From: Pseudomonadales bacterium
Lineage (GTDB): Bacteria; Pseudomonadota; Gammaproteobacteria; Pseudomonadales; UBA7434
DNA: 64,000 nt
Assembly: GCA_028223755.1 (NCBI GenBank)
Contig: JAOIUY010000004.1
Coordinates: 62,001 to 126,000 of the forward strand
Direction: 5' to 3'
The notes beneath the pieces are model-generated. The model was not told the origin of the DNA and did no database searches. It saw only the letters and a list, made by a program, of their open reading frames with translations. This document shows, piece after piece, positions 55,547 to 64,000 of this stretch. A program made the position numbers and the translations under genes. Position 1 is the stretch's first letter, and the number at the start of each line of letters is the position of its first letter.

Positions 55547-56803
55547 ATGGGATATCAACATATTGTTGTGCCTGACAATGGCGCCAAAATTTCTACTAAT
55601 GCAGACGGTTCTATTTCAGTCCCAGATCGTCCAATTATTCCTTACATTGAAGGTGATGGCATAGGTGTCGATGTTACTCCACCAATGCTTGCTGTTACTG
55701 ATGCGGCTGTCGCTAAAGCTTATGGCGGCAAGCGATCTATCGCTTGGATGGAAATCTATAACGGCGAGAAAGCCGCTGAAAAATATGAAGGTGACTGGTT
55801 CCCAGCAGAAACGTTGGATGCTATTCGCGAATATAAAGTAGCTATTAAAGGTCCTCTAACGACACCAGTTGGTGGCGGTTTCCGATCTTTGAATGTCGCC
55901 TTACGCCAAGAGTTAGATCTATATGTTTGTCAGCGTCCAGTTCGTTGGTTCTCTGGTGTTCCTTCACCGGTTAAAGAGCCACAAAAAACAGACATGATTA
56001 TCTTCCGTGAAAACTCTGAAGATATTTATGCCGGTATTGAGTGGAAAGCGGGTACTGAAGAAGCTGATAAAGTTATCGCTTTTATGCGTGATGAGATGGG
56101 TGTATCGAAGATTCGTTTCCCATCAGATTGTGGTATCGGTGTTAAGCCTGTTTCGTCTCAAGGTACTAAGCGTTTAGTGCGTAAAGCGATTCAGTATTGT
56201 ATTGATCAAGATTTACCTTCTGTGACATTGGTTCACAAAGGCAACATCATGAAGTTTACCGAAGGCGCTTTTAAAGAGTGGGGCTATGAGCTTGCACAAG
56301 AAGAGTTTGGCGCTGAGCTTTTAGGTGGTGGCCCATGGATGACAATGAAGAATCCTGTTACTGGCAAAGAGATCATCATTAAAGATGTAATCGCTGATGC
56401 TATGTTACAGCAGATTTTATTACGTCCTGATGAGTACAGCGTTATTGCAACGTTAAACCTTAACGGCGATTACATTTCTGATGCCTTAGCAGCTCAAGTG
56501 GGCGGTATTGGTATTGCTCCAGGTGCTAACTTATCGGATGACATTGCATTGTTTGAAGCAACGCATGGTACAGCTCCTAAGTACGCTGGTCAGGATAAAG
56601 TTAACCCAGGCTCGGTTATTTTGTCATCAGAAATGATGTTACGTCACCTTGGCTGGAATGAAGCAGCAGATCTTATCGTTAGTGGTGTTGAAGGCGCAAT
56701 TGCGGCTAAAACCGTCACCTATGATTTTGAGCGTTTAATGGATGACGCAACTTTGTTGAAGTGTTCTGAATTTGGTGATGCAATTATCAAGCATATGAGC
56801 TAG
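55547..56803 (+). CDS. icd: NADP-dependent isocitrate dehydrogenase
   Basis: The 418-residue protein is almost the same length as E. coli Icd (416). It contains [57 protein letters not shown] with the regulatory phosphoserine (FRSLN), [14 protein letters not shown] and [20 protein letters not shown]. It makes 2-oxoglutarate in the TCA cycle with NADP. It is followed by a strong terminator shared with convergent cspD. Confidence 0.98.
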   Translation: MGYQHIVVPDNGAKISTNADGSISVPDRPIIPYIEGDGIGVDVTPPMLAVTDAAVAKAYGGKRSIAWMEIYNGEKAAEKYEGDWFPAETLDAIREYKVAIKGPLTTPVGGGFRSLNVALRQELDLYVCQRPVRWFSGVPSPVKEPQKTDMIIFRENSEDIYAGIEWKAGTEEADKVIAFMRDEMGVSKIRFPSDCGIGVKPVSSQGTKRLVRKAIQYCIDQDLPSVTLVHKGNIMKFTEGAFKEWGYELAQEEFGAELLGGGPWMTMKNPVTGKEIIIKDVIADAMLQQILLRPDEYSVIATLNLNGDYISDALAAQVGGIGIAPGANLSDDIALFEATHGTAPKYAGQDKVNPGSVILSSEMMLRHLGWNEAADLIVSGVEGAIAAKTVTYDFERLMDDATLLKCSEFGDAIIKHMS

Positions 56804-56840
56804 CTGATTCAGCGTTTACATTCGCTGTTTTCGCACACAA

Positions 56841-56867
56841 AAAAGCCGACTTAACGTCGGCTTTTTT
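56841..56867. terminator. Bidirectional rho-independent terminator between icd and cspD
   Basis: GCCGAC (56845-56850) pairs with GTCGGC (56856-56861), flanked by A-run and T-run on each side, so it can end transcription in both directions. It lies 41 bp after the icd stop and 43 bp before the cspD stop. Confidence 0.88.
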
Positions 56868-56909
56868 GTATCAAATTGTCGCTTTGTAACTTCACTTGTT
56901 TAGAATGAA

Positions 56910-57209
56910 TTAAACAGCGACATCTTCTTCAAGATTTATTTCGACTTCTGTATCTAAAATGACACCAGTATTTTGTGCTTCACTGCCAGAAACGTCGGGA
57001 GCATCAGCTAATATCTTGATACTAACGGCATGAAGACCTTTCGGCCCATCAATTGCCTCAAACGCAACGCACTGACCGGCTTTTAACGTACGGTAGCCGT
57101 CCATCTCGACAGTAGAATAGTGCGCAAAAACATCTTTGCCGTCATTATCGGTCAAAATAAAGCCATATCCTTTAGCATTATTGAACCATTTCACCACACC
57201 TGTTTGCAT
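56910..57209 (-). CDS. cspD: Cold-shock-like protein CspD
   Basis: The cold-shock domain (MQTGVVKWFNNAKGYGFILTDNDGKDVFAHYSTVEMDGYRTLKAGQCVAFEAIDGPKGLHAVSI) contains the RNP1-like KGYGFI and RNP2-like DVFAHYS motifs. The 99-residue length comes from an acidic C-terminal tail (EVEINLEEDV). In E. coli CspD inhibits replication in stationary phase. It is divergent from clpS, an arrangement conserved in this block. Confidence 0.92.
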   Translation of the reverse strand: MQTGVVKWFNNAKGYGFILTDNDGKDVFAHYSTVEMDGYRTLKAGQCVAFEAIDGPKGLHAVSIKILADAPDVSGSEAQNTGVILDTEVEINLEEDVAV

Positions 57210-57470
57210 AGTAGTTAATCCTTCAATTCAGTTGTTATCCATGCCGTTTCTCGATCTAATCTCGATGTTTTTGTATCGATTTTAGCAGTTTTCGCTATAG
57301 AGCAAATCAAGATTTAGTGTATAATCAACGACTTGGCTTTATCGTGCAGGGCATAACAGACTCTTTTTAACGCTTGAGCGTGAATTAGTCAAGTAAAAAC
57401 CCAACAGCTTAAAGGCTGAACAAACTGTATCATGGGCAACAAATTTCAGATTGAGTGGTAAATAAATAAG

Positions 57471-57851
57471 ATGAAAAACTCTCACAATGATGAATTTCTA
57501 CTACCCTTATTAATGAGCGATGATGCTGTAGATGAGGATCATGATGGCGACTTAGCGTTTGCGGTTGAAGTTTCTAAGCCCAAACTTGAAGTTCCATCCA
57601 TGTATAACGTGGTTATGCTGAACGATGACTATACGCCAATGGAGTTTGTAGTCGAAGTGATGGAAACCTTCTTTAATCTCGATCGCGAAGCCGCAACCCG
57701 GGTGATGTTAGCAGTACATACTATGGGTCGAGCGGTTTGTGGTTCTTATACGCGCGATATTGCAGAGACGAAAGCCTCCTTAGTCAATCAATACGCCAGA
57801 GAAAACCAGCATCCGCTCTTGTGTGAGATAGAGTCATTCAAAGAAGAATAA
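57471..57851 (+). CDS. clpS: ATP-dependent Clp protease adaptor ClpS
   Basis: The 126-residue protein has the ClpS core [58 protein letters not shown], including the N-degron pocket (NDD...M) and the His-Met segment. An acidic N-terminal extension precedes it. ClpS delivers substrates with N-terminal Leu, Phe, Tyr or Trp to ClpA. It is 48 bp upstream of clpA. Confidence 0.97.
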   Translation: MKNSHNDEFLLPLLMSDDAVDEDHDGDLAFAVEVSKPKLEVPSMYNVVMLNDDYTPMEFVVEVMETFFNLDREAATRVMLAVHTMGRAVCGSYTRDIAETKASLVNQYARENQHPLLCEIESFKEE

Positions 57852-57899
57852 TGGTCTCTATTTTTAATATAAGAGTTTGAAGTACGAGGTAGTAGTAAA

Positions 57900-60161
57900 A
57901 TGCTCAATAAAGAGCTAGAAAACACTCTCAATAGTGCATTCAAAGTTGCTCGTAATAAGCGACACGAATTTATGACTGTCGAGCATTTGCTTTTAGCAAT
58001 GCTTGATAATCAAGATGCATCTGACGTTCTTACCGCTTGCGGCGTGGAAGTCAAAAAATTAACTTCATCGCTGGTTGAGTTTATTAACTCGACCACGCCG
58101 TTGCTTAACGAAAGTGACGAAGAGCGAGACACTCAGCCAACACTTGGTTTTCAGCGTGTTCTTCAGCGTGCAGTATTCCATGTTCAGTCATCAGGTAAAA
58201 AAGAAGTCAGTGGCGCTAATGTATTGGTCGCTATCTTTAGTGAGCAAGAGAGTCAGGCGGTTTATTTGCTTAAAGAGCAAAGTGTCGCGCGCATTGATAT
58301 CGTTAACTATATAAGTCACGGTATTTCGAAAGTTGCTGGCCAAAGCGATTCACCTTCTGAGCAGCATAATGATCAAGCTGACGGTGAGGGTGGCTCTGTT
58401 GAAGGCGGTACATCTAAAAATCCTTTAGAGGCCTATGCGGTTAACCTTAATGCTGAAGCTGAAGCAGGGCGCATTGATCCTTTAATCGGCCGCGAAGCCG
58501 AAGTTGAGCGCACAGTTCAAATATTGGCACGTCGTCGTAAGAACAATCCATTATTAGTGGGCGAGGCGGGTGTTGGTAAAACAGCGATTGCTGAAGGTTT
58601 AGCCAAGCGTATCGTTGATAATCAAGTTCCAGAAATTCTTGAAAACAGTATCGTTTACTCTCTCGACCTTGGTGCACTGTTAGCTGGCACTAAGTATCGT
58701 GGTGATTTTGAAAAACGCTTTAAAGCCTTATTGGGCGAGTTGAAGAAGCGTGATGACTCGGTGCTATTTATTGATGAGATCCACACAATTATTGGTGCTG
58801 GAGCAGCATCCGGTGGTGTGATGGATGCGTCTAATCTGTTAAAGCCATTATTAAGCTCCGGCGAGATGCGCTGCCTTGGTTCTACGACGTTCCAAGAATA
58901 TAGATCGATTTTTGATAAAGATCGCGCATTATCGCGTCGTTTCCAGAAAATTGATGTTAACGAACCTAGTGCGGATGACACCTATAAAATCCTCAAAGGG
59001 CTTAAATCGAATTTTGAGGCACACCATGATATTCAGTACACCGATAAAGCACTTCGCGCGGCTTCGGACTTAGCTGAGCGTTATATCAATGAGCGCTTCT
59101 TACCAGATAAAGCCATTGATGTTATTGATGAAGCCGGTGCTTATCAGCGCCTAATGCCTGCTAGCAAGCGTAAGAAAAAAATTGGCGTTACTGAGATTGA
59201 GTCGGTAGTTGCTAAGATCGCGCATATTCCGCCTAAGCATGTGAGCACATCTGATAAAACATCGCTTGGTAAGTTAGAAAGCAACTTAAAGCATGTTGTC
59301 TTTGGCCAAGATCCGGCTATTGAAGCACTCTCAGCTGCGATTAAATTATCGCGTGCGGGTCTAACTTCACCAGATAAACCGATTGGTTCATTCTTGTTTG
59401 CCGGCCCAACTGGTGTTGGTAAAACTGAGGTAAGTAATCAGCTTGCGTCAGTTATGGGGATGGAGCTTATCCGTTTTGATATGTCGGAATATATGGAGCG
59501 TCATACCGTTTCACGCTTGATTGGTGCGCCTCCAGGTTATGTTGGTTTCGATCAAGGTGGCTTGCTAACTGATGCGGTAACCAAAAATCCGCATTGCGTT
59601 GTTCTTTTAGATGAAATTGAAAAAGCGCATCCAGAAGTCTTTAACCTGTTATTACAGGTAATGGATCACGGTACCTTAACAGACAATAATGGTCGTAAAG
59701 CTGACTTCCGTAATGTTGTTTTGATTATGACAACTAACGCGGGTGCCGAGTCGATTAGTCGTCGCAGCATTGGTTTTACTGATCAGGATCACAGCACAGA
59801 TGGTATGGAAGCAGTCAATAAGATGTTTACGCCTGAGTTTAGAAACCGCTTAGATTCGATTATTCAGTTCGCTCCATTGAGTGAAGATATTGTATTAACC
59901 GTTGTAGATAAGTTCTTGATTCAGCTTCAAACGCAGCTTGATGATAAGTCAGTATTGCTAGAGGTTGATGCAAAAGCGCGTCAATGGTTAGTCGATAAAG
60001 GCTACGACGTGCATATGGGTGCAAGGCCGATGGCGCGTGTTATCCAGCAGCATATTAAAAAGCCGTTGGCGGAGTTGGTGCTCTTTGGCGAGTTATCTTC
60101 TGCGGGTGGTACGGTTAAGATCACCGTTAAGAAAGATGAGTTGGTGCTGAAAGTTAGCTAA
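57900..60161 (+). CDS. clpA: ATP-dependent Clp protease ATP-binding subunit ClpA
   Basis: The 753-residue AAA+ unfoldase begins [35 protein letters not shown] (ClpS-binding N domain). D1 Walker A is [15 protein letters not shown] (about residue 221) and D2 Walker A is [15 protein letters not shown] (about residue 502), with [28 protein letters not shown] following. No long ClpB-type coiled-coil insert is present. The GAGGT site precedes the ATG. Confidence 0.98.
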   Translation: MLNKELENTLNSAFKVARNKRHEFMTVEHLLLAMLDNQDASDVLTACGVEVKKLTSSLVEFINSTTPLLNESDEERDTQPTLGFQRVLQRAVFHVQSSGKKEVSGANVLVAIFSEQESQAVYLLKEQSVARIDIVNYISHGISKVAGQSDSPSEQHNDQADGEGGSVEGGTSKNPLEAYAVNLNAEAEAGRIDPLIGREAEVERTVQILARRRKNNPLLVGEAGVGKTAIAEGLAKRIVDNQVPEILENSIVYSLDLGALLAGTKYRGDFEKRFKALLGELKKRDDSVLFIDEIHTIIGAGAASGGVMDASNLLKPLLSSGEMRCLGSTTFQEYRSIFDKDRALSRRFQKIDVNEPSADDTYKILKGLKSNFEAHHDIQYTDKALRAASDLAERYINERFLPDKAIDVIDEAGAYQRLMPASKRKKKIGVTEIESVVAKIAHIPPKHVSTSDKTSLGKLESNLKHVVFGQDPAIEALSAAIKLSRAGLTSPDKPIGSFLFAGPTGVGKTEVSNQLASVMGMELIRFDMSEYMERHTVSRLIGAPPGYVGFDQGGLLTDAVTKNPHCVVLLDEIEKAHPEVFNLLLQVMDHGTLTDNNGRKADFRNVVLIMTTNAGAESISRRSIGFTDQDHSTDGMEAVNKMFTPEFRNRLDSIIQFAPLSEDIVLTVVDKFLIQLQTQLDDKSVLLEVDAKARQWLVDKGYDVHMGARPMARVIQQHIKKPLAELVLFGELSSAGGTVKITVKKDELVLKVS

Positions 60162-60170
60162 GACTGAGTA

Positions 60171-60217
60171 CGGCAGCGATTTTTTCAATGTTTTGAAATT
60201 GTCGCTGTCGGTTTTTA
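60171..60217 (+). terminator. Probable terminator after clpA
   Basis: CGGCAGCGA (60171-60179) pairs with TCGCTGTCG (60202-60210) with one G-T pair, and GTTTTTATTT follows. Confidence 0.65.
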
Positions 60218-60379
60218 TTTCCCTTAAACTATCAACATTTAACTAGCAAAATTCAAACATCAAGCGTCAAATAACGATCGAAGAGATTGTTAAACAAAAA
60301 GTATTGGGAATAATAAGAAGAAACAACAGAGGGTGTTGCGCCTAAAGCTGAGGACAGCTAAAGACGTTTTCGCTTTAGC

Positions 60380-60598
60380 TTATCTTGCTCTAAAAGTAAT
60401 TCGGCCTTTGCTTAAATCATAAGGCGTCATTTCAACTTTCACTTTATCGCCTGTAAGAATTCTAATGTAGTTCTTACGCATCTTGCCTGAGATGTGCGCA
60501 GTGATTACGTGATCATTTTCCAACTTGACTCGGAACGTGGTGTTTGGAAGGGTATCAATAACTTCGCCTTCAAACTCAATGTTTTCTTCTTTTGCCAT
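60380..60598 (-). CDS. infA: Translation initiation factor IF-1
   Basis: The 72-residue protein is canonical IF-1: [30 protein letters not shown], then [36 protein letters not shown]. It binds the ribosomal A site during initiation. It sits between clpA and bpt as in Pseudomonas. A perfect 8-bp inverted repeat (60356-60363 and 60373-60380) touches its stop, without a T-run. Confidence 0.98.
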   Translation of the reverse strand: MAKEENIEFEGEVIDTLPNTTFRVKLENDHVITAHISGKMRKNYIRILTGDKVKVEMTPYDLSKGRITFRAR

Positions 60599-60719
60599 AC
60601 TAAGGTTTATCCACCAGTTTTGTCATTTTCGCATTAGTATCTTATTTGATCTAAGGCGCTTAAGGGCAGGCATTCTGCCCTAAATGACAGGCAGAATCAA
60701 AGATAAGTAATTACAACCG

Positions 60720-61427
60720 CTAAATAAGGGTTTGCCAGCGATTATTCAGTAGTAATTCAATCGGTCGATAGTAAATTTTATAAGACATCTTGCGGCATGA
60801 GCGGATCCAGTAACCCAAATACACAAAATCAAGTTGTTGACGCTTCGCTTCGCTGGCTAGCCATAATATAGCGTAGCTACCTAAGCTTCGGCTGGAATAA
60901 TCAGGATCAAAGAACGTATAAATAGCAGAATAACTGCCGGCTATTTCATCTCTAACGCTAACAGCCAGTAATTTACCTTCATAACGAAACTCAGTGAACT
61001 GACTAAAATTTGTTTCTTGACCCAAAAACTGTTGATATTGATCAGGTGTGGGTGGGTACATATCACCATTCTCATGGCGAGCTTCTATATATTTTGCATA
61101 TAGCTCGTAGTATTCGCGACCTGCGATAGAAGTAACGCTATGGATGGTTAAGTCTTTGTTCTTGTTTTCTATGCGTCTTTGTCTTCGCGTAGGCTTAAAT
61201 TCTTTAACTGGAATTCTAGCCGGTATGCAATCACTACAGCTTTGGCAATGAGGGCGATAGTAGTGTGTGCCTGAGCGTCGAAAACCAATCTCGGTTAAAT
61301 CACGGTAAGCGATTTTATCGACTTCTGTCGCTGGATCGATAAATAAAGTCGTTGCTTCTTTCTCTTCTTGGTAGCTGCAGGTATGCGGTTTGGTTGCAAA
61401 GACTTTGAGTTTAGAGAGAACGCTCAT
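60720..61427 (-). CDS. bpt: Aspartate/glutamate leucyltransferase
   Basis: The 235-residue protein has the arginyl-transferase-fold N-terminus (KPHTCSYQEEKEATTLFIDP; FRRSGTHYYRPHCQSCSDCIPARIPV) with paired cysteines, and AIYTFFDPDYSSRSLGSYAILWLASEAKRQQLDFVYLGYWI. In bacteria this class (Bpt) adds leucine to proteins starting with Asp or Glu. The ATG overlaps the aat stop (TAATG). Confidence 0.94.
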   Translation of the reverse strand: MSVLSKLKVFATKPHTCSYQEEKEATTLFIDPATEVDKIAYRDLTEIGFRRSGTHYYRPHCQSCSDCIPARIPVKEFKPTRRQRRIENKNKDLTIHSVTSIAGREYYELYAKYIEARHENGDMYPPTPDQYQQFLGQETNFSQFTEFRYEGKLLAVSVRDEIAGSYSAIYTFFDPDYSSRSLGSYAILWLASEAKRQQLDFVYLGYWIRSCRKMSYKIYYRPIELLLNNRWQTLI

Positions 61428-62209
61428 TAGCCTTTCGCTCTTTGTTTTGTTGGGATATTTTCTTGCTCGTTGATAAAAGCTTCAGCCAGTGCCGAAGTGT
61501 TATTCCAATCAAGTGATTTCCAAGCCTCTACAGTCGACGGTCGTTTGCTATCACTGTTATTATCACTATAGCTCGGCAGGTATTGTTTAAAAGCTTCCCT
61601 TGTCAATTCTTCCACTCCAAGACTTCCTAAATGTGGGTTTATGATTTGGCAATCGAGAAGCTCAAATCCCCATCTTTGTATTTGCATGCAGGTAAATGCA
61701 AAAGCGATTTTTGATGCATCTGTGCGACTATGGAACATCGATTCGCCAGAAAATACACGTCCGCTTGCTACGCCGTAAAGTCCACCGATAAGTATTTCGT
61801 TATCCCAAACCTCAAACGAGTGGGCGAGCTTTCGTTGATGCAATCTAATATAGGCTTCGCGCATTTCTTGCGTAATCCATGTGCCATCACTTTCATCACG
61901 TTTTTCTGCACAACCATCTATCACTTGTTCAAACGCACGATTTATCGTTAATTGATAGCAACTCTGACGCATCCTTTTTTTTAAGCTTCGAGATAAATGA
62001 AGTTTGTTAGGGTGCATTACTGCTCGCGGGTCTGGCGACCACCACATAATAGGTTGGTCATCGTCATACCAAGGAAAAATACCTAGTGAATAAGCCTCTT
62101 CCAACCGCTCACAGCTTAATTCACCACCCAGTGCTAACAAGCCGTTTGGATCTGTTAAAGCAGACTCTAACGGTGGAAATGAGTTGTCACTGGACGGTGT
62201 ATGTTGCAT
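61427..62209 (-). CDS. aat: Leucyl/phenylalanyl-tRNA--protein transferase
   Basis: The 260-residue protein has FPPLESALTDPNGLLALGGELSCERLEEAYSLGIFPWYDDDQPIMWWSPDPRAVM, GTWITQEMREAYIRLHQRKLAHSFEVWDN and ESMFHSRTDASKIAFAFTCMQIQRWGFELLDCQ. It attaches Leu or Phe to N-terminal Arg or Lys. With bpt, clpS and clpA it completes an N-degron gene set. It overlaps bpt by one base. Confidence 0.96.
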   Translation of the reverse strand: MQHTPSSDNSFPPLESALTDPNGLLALGGELSCERLEEAYSLGIFPWYDDDQPIMWWSPDPRAVMHPNKLHLSRSLKKRMRQSCYQLTINRAFEQVIDGCAEKRDESDGTWITQEMREAYIRLHQRKLAHSFEVWDNEILIGGLYGVASGRVFSGESMFHSRTDASKIAFAFTCMQIQRWGFELLDCQIINPHLGSLGVEELTREAFKQYLPSYSDNNSDSKRPSTVEAWKSLDWNNTSALAEAFINEQENIPTKQRAKG

Positions 62210-62334
62210 CGATAATTGAATCTCGCTCTATTAAATTCCATTTTTTCTTTTTGGTTTTTTCTCTTTTTGGTGCTTACTCTTTCGGTGTATACAGCTTTTT
62301 TTATTTTCGTCTTTAAAGGTTTCTATTGTCTTGA

Positions 62335-63580
<1,246 letters not shown>

Positions 63581-64000
63581 ATGGCAAGAACTCTAAAAGC
63601 ATCAGCCAAATCCAAATCGTCTGATGAGTCAGGCGCATTGTTACTGGTTGTCCGCGAAGGAACATTGATTGCGTTGCTGGCAGTTGCCGGATATTTCATG
63701 ATGGCGCTATTTAGCTATAGCTTACAAGATCCCGGTTGGTCCGCGACTGGTGATTACAGTGTGGTAAAAAACACAGCCGGTATTTCAGGTGCTTGGTTTG
63801 CCGATGTTCTGTTTTCTTCCTTTGGTTATATTGCTTATCTCATTCCTTTTGCTCTTATGCATAGGGCTTGGCTTATTTTTCGTGATCGCTACGATGCCTT
63901 TCACTTTGATGGTTTGACCGTTGCGCTAAAACTGGCTGGCCTGCTATTAATCTTGATGGGATTCACTTGCCTATTATCGCTTTCGACACTGACTGATCAG
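63581..64000 (+). CDS. ftsK: DNA translocase FtsK, N-terminal part (3' end outside window)
   Basis: The ORF from ATG 63581 runs open to the window end (140 codons). It shows the FtsK 4TM domain: after a Lys/Ser-rich start come a hydrophobic helix (GTLIALLAVAGYFMMALFSY), SLQDPGWSATGD with the conserved DPGW, and further helices (FGYIAYLIPFALMHRAWLIF; VALKLAGLLLILMGFTCLLSL). FtsK coordinates division with chromosome dimer resolution. The location next to trxB is the conserved one. Confidence 0.95.
   Translation, partial: MARTLKASAKSKSSDESGALLLVVREGTLIALLAVAGYFMMALFSYSLQDPGWSATGDYSVVKNTAGISGAWFADVLFSSFGYIAYLIPFALMHRAWLIFRDRYDAFHFDGLTVALKLAGLLLILMGFTCLLSLSTLTDQ

Noticed and set aside
60218-60379. 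tRNA gene between clpA and infA, as seen in E. coli (serW)
   Set aside because: No tRNA-like folding or T-arm found; only a terminator and a short hairpin.

Overview
The window looks like chromosomal DNA of a free-living, probably marine gammaproteobacterium with moderate-to-low GC. Almost every gene is a recognisable gammaproteobacterial housekeeping gene. The order purB-mnmA-nudJ-rluE-icd-cspD-clpS-clpA-infA-bpt-aat-trxB-ftsK at the right end is the block known from Pseudomonas and relatives. No genus can be named from sequence reading alone. Both ends cut genes: alaS enters from the left and ftsK leaves at the right.

Layout. 1-4.3 kb: the alaS 3' end, a small lipoprotein gene, and a convergent pair of leucine-type enzymes (a LeuA/citramalate-synthase-like protein and a LeuB-like dehydrogenase). 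4.5-6.9 kb: tRNA-Glu(TTC) followed by an AT-rich patch with two orphan genes, a membrane protein and a protein with a CFI-box-CTERM-like tail. Two copies of a right-end sequence follow, each finishing in a fragment resembling the tRNA-Glu 3' end. This is the most unusual part of the window and looks like a small element, or two stacked elements, at a tRNA attachment site with no recombinase gene. 7-20 kb: thioesterase, ogt, yadGH-type ABC exporter, queF, a coiled-coil gene broken by one amber codon, tRNA-Ser(GGA) with a nearby copy of its 3' end, DUF3581, fklB, moaCDE, flavin reductase, Nudix, ZIP transporter, rmuC, bcp and yajC. 20-34.6 kb: D-cysteine desulfhydrase-like gene, then a complete type II secretion locus, with gspC-gspD divergent from gspE-F-G-H-I-J-K-L-M and followed by gspA/gspB. 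34.6-41.1 kb: an AddAB-like nuclease/helicase pair. 41-51 kb: rlmG, DoxX, a DinB-fold protein, NRDE protein, a fused ornithine-lipid synthase (OlsF type), START-domain protein, hemB, degQ, a spermidine-synthase-like protein and cysH. 51-64 kb: the conserved purB-to-ftsK block, lacking hflD between purB and mnmA.

How the genes work together. The T2SS genes form one machine, with GspAB probably assisting secretin assembly. clpS, clpA, bpt and aat make up the substrate-tagging and delivery side of the bacterial N-degron pathway. moaCDE covers molybdopterin synthesis from the cyclic precursor, with moaA outside the window. The AddAB-like pair are adjacent subunits of a probable recombination or repair nuclease. 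queF, mnmA, rlmG and rluE are RNA-modification functions.

All calls come from reading translated motifs, spacing and repeats by eye. No database search was run.
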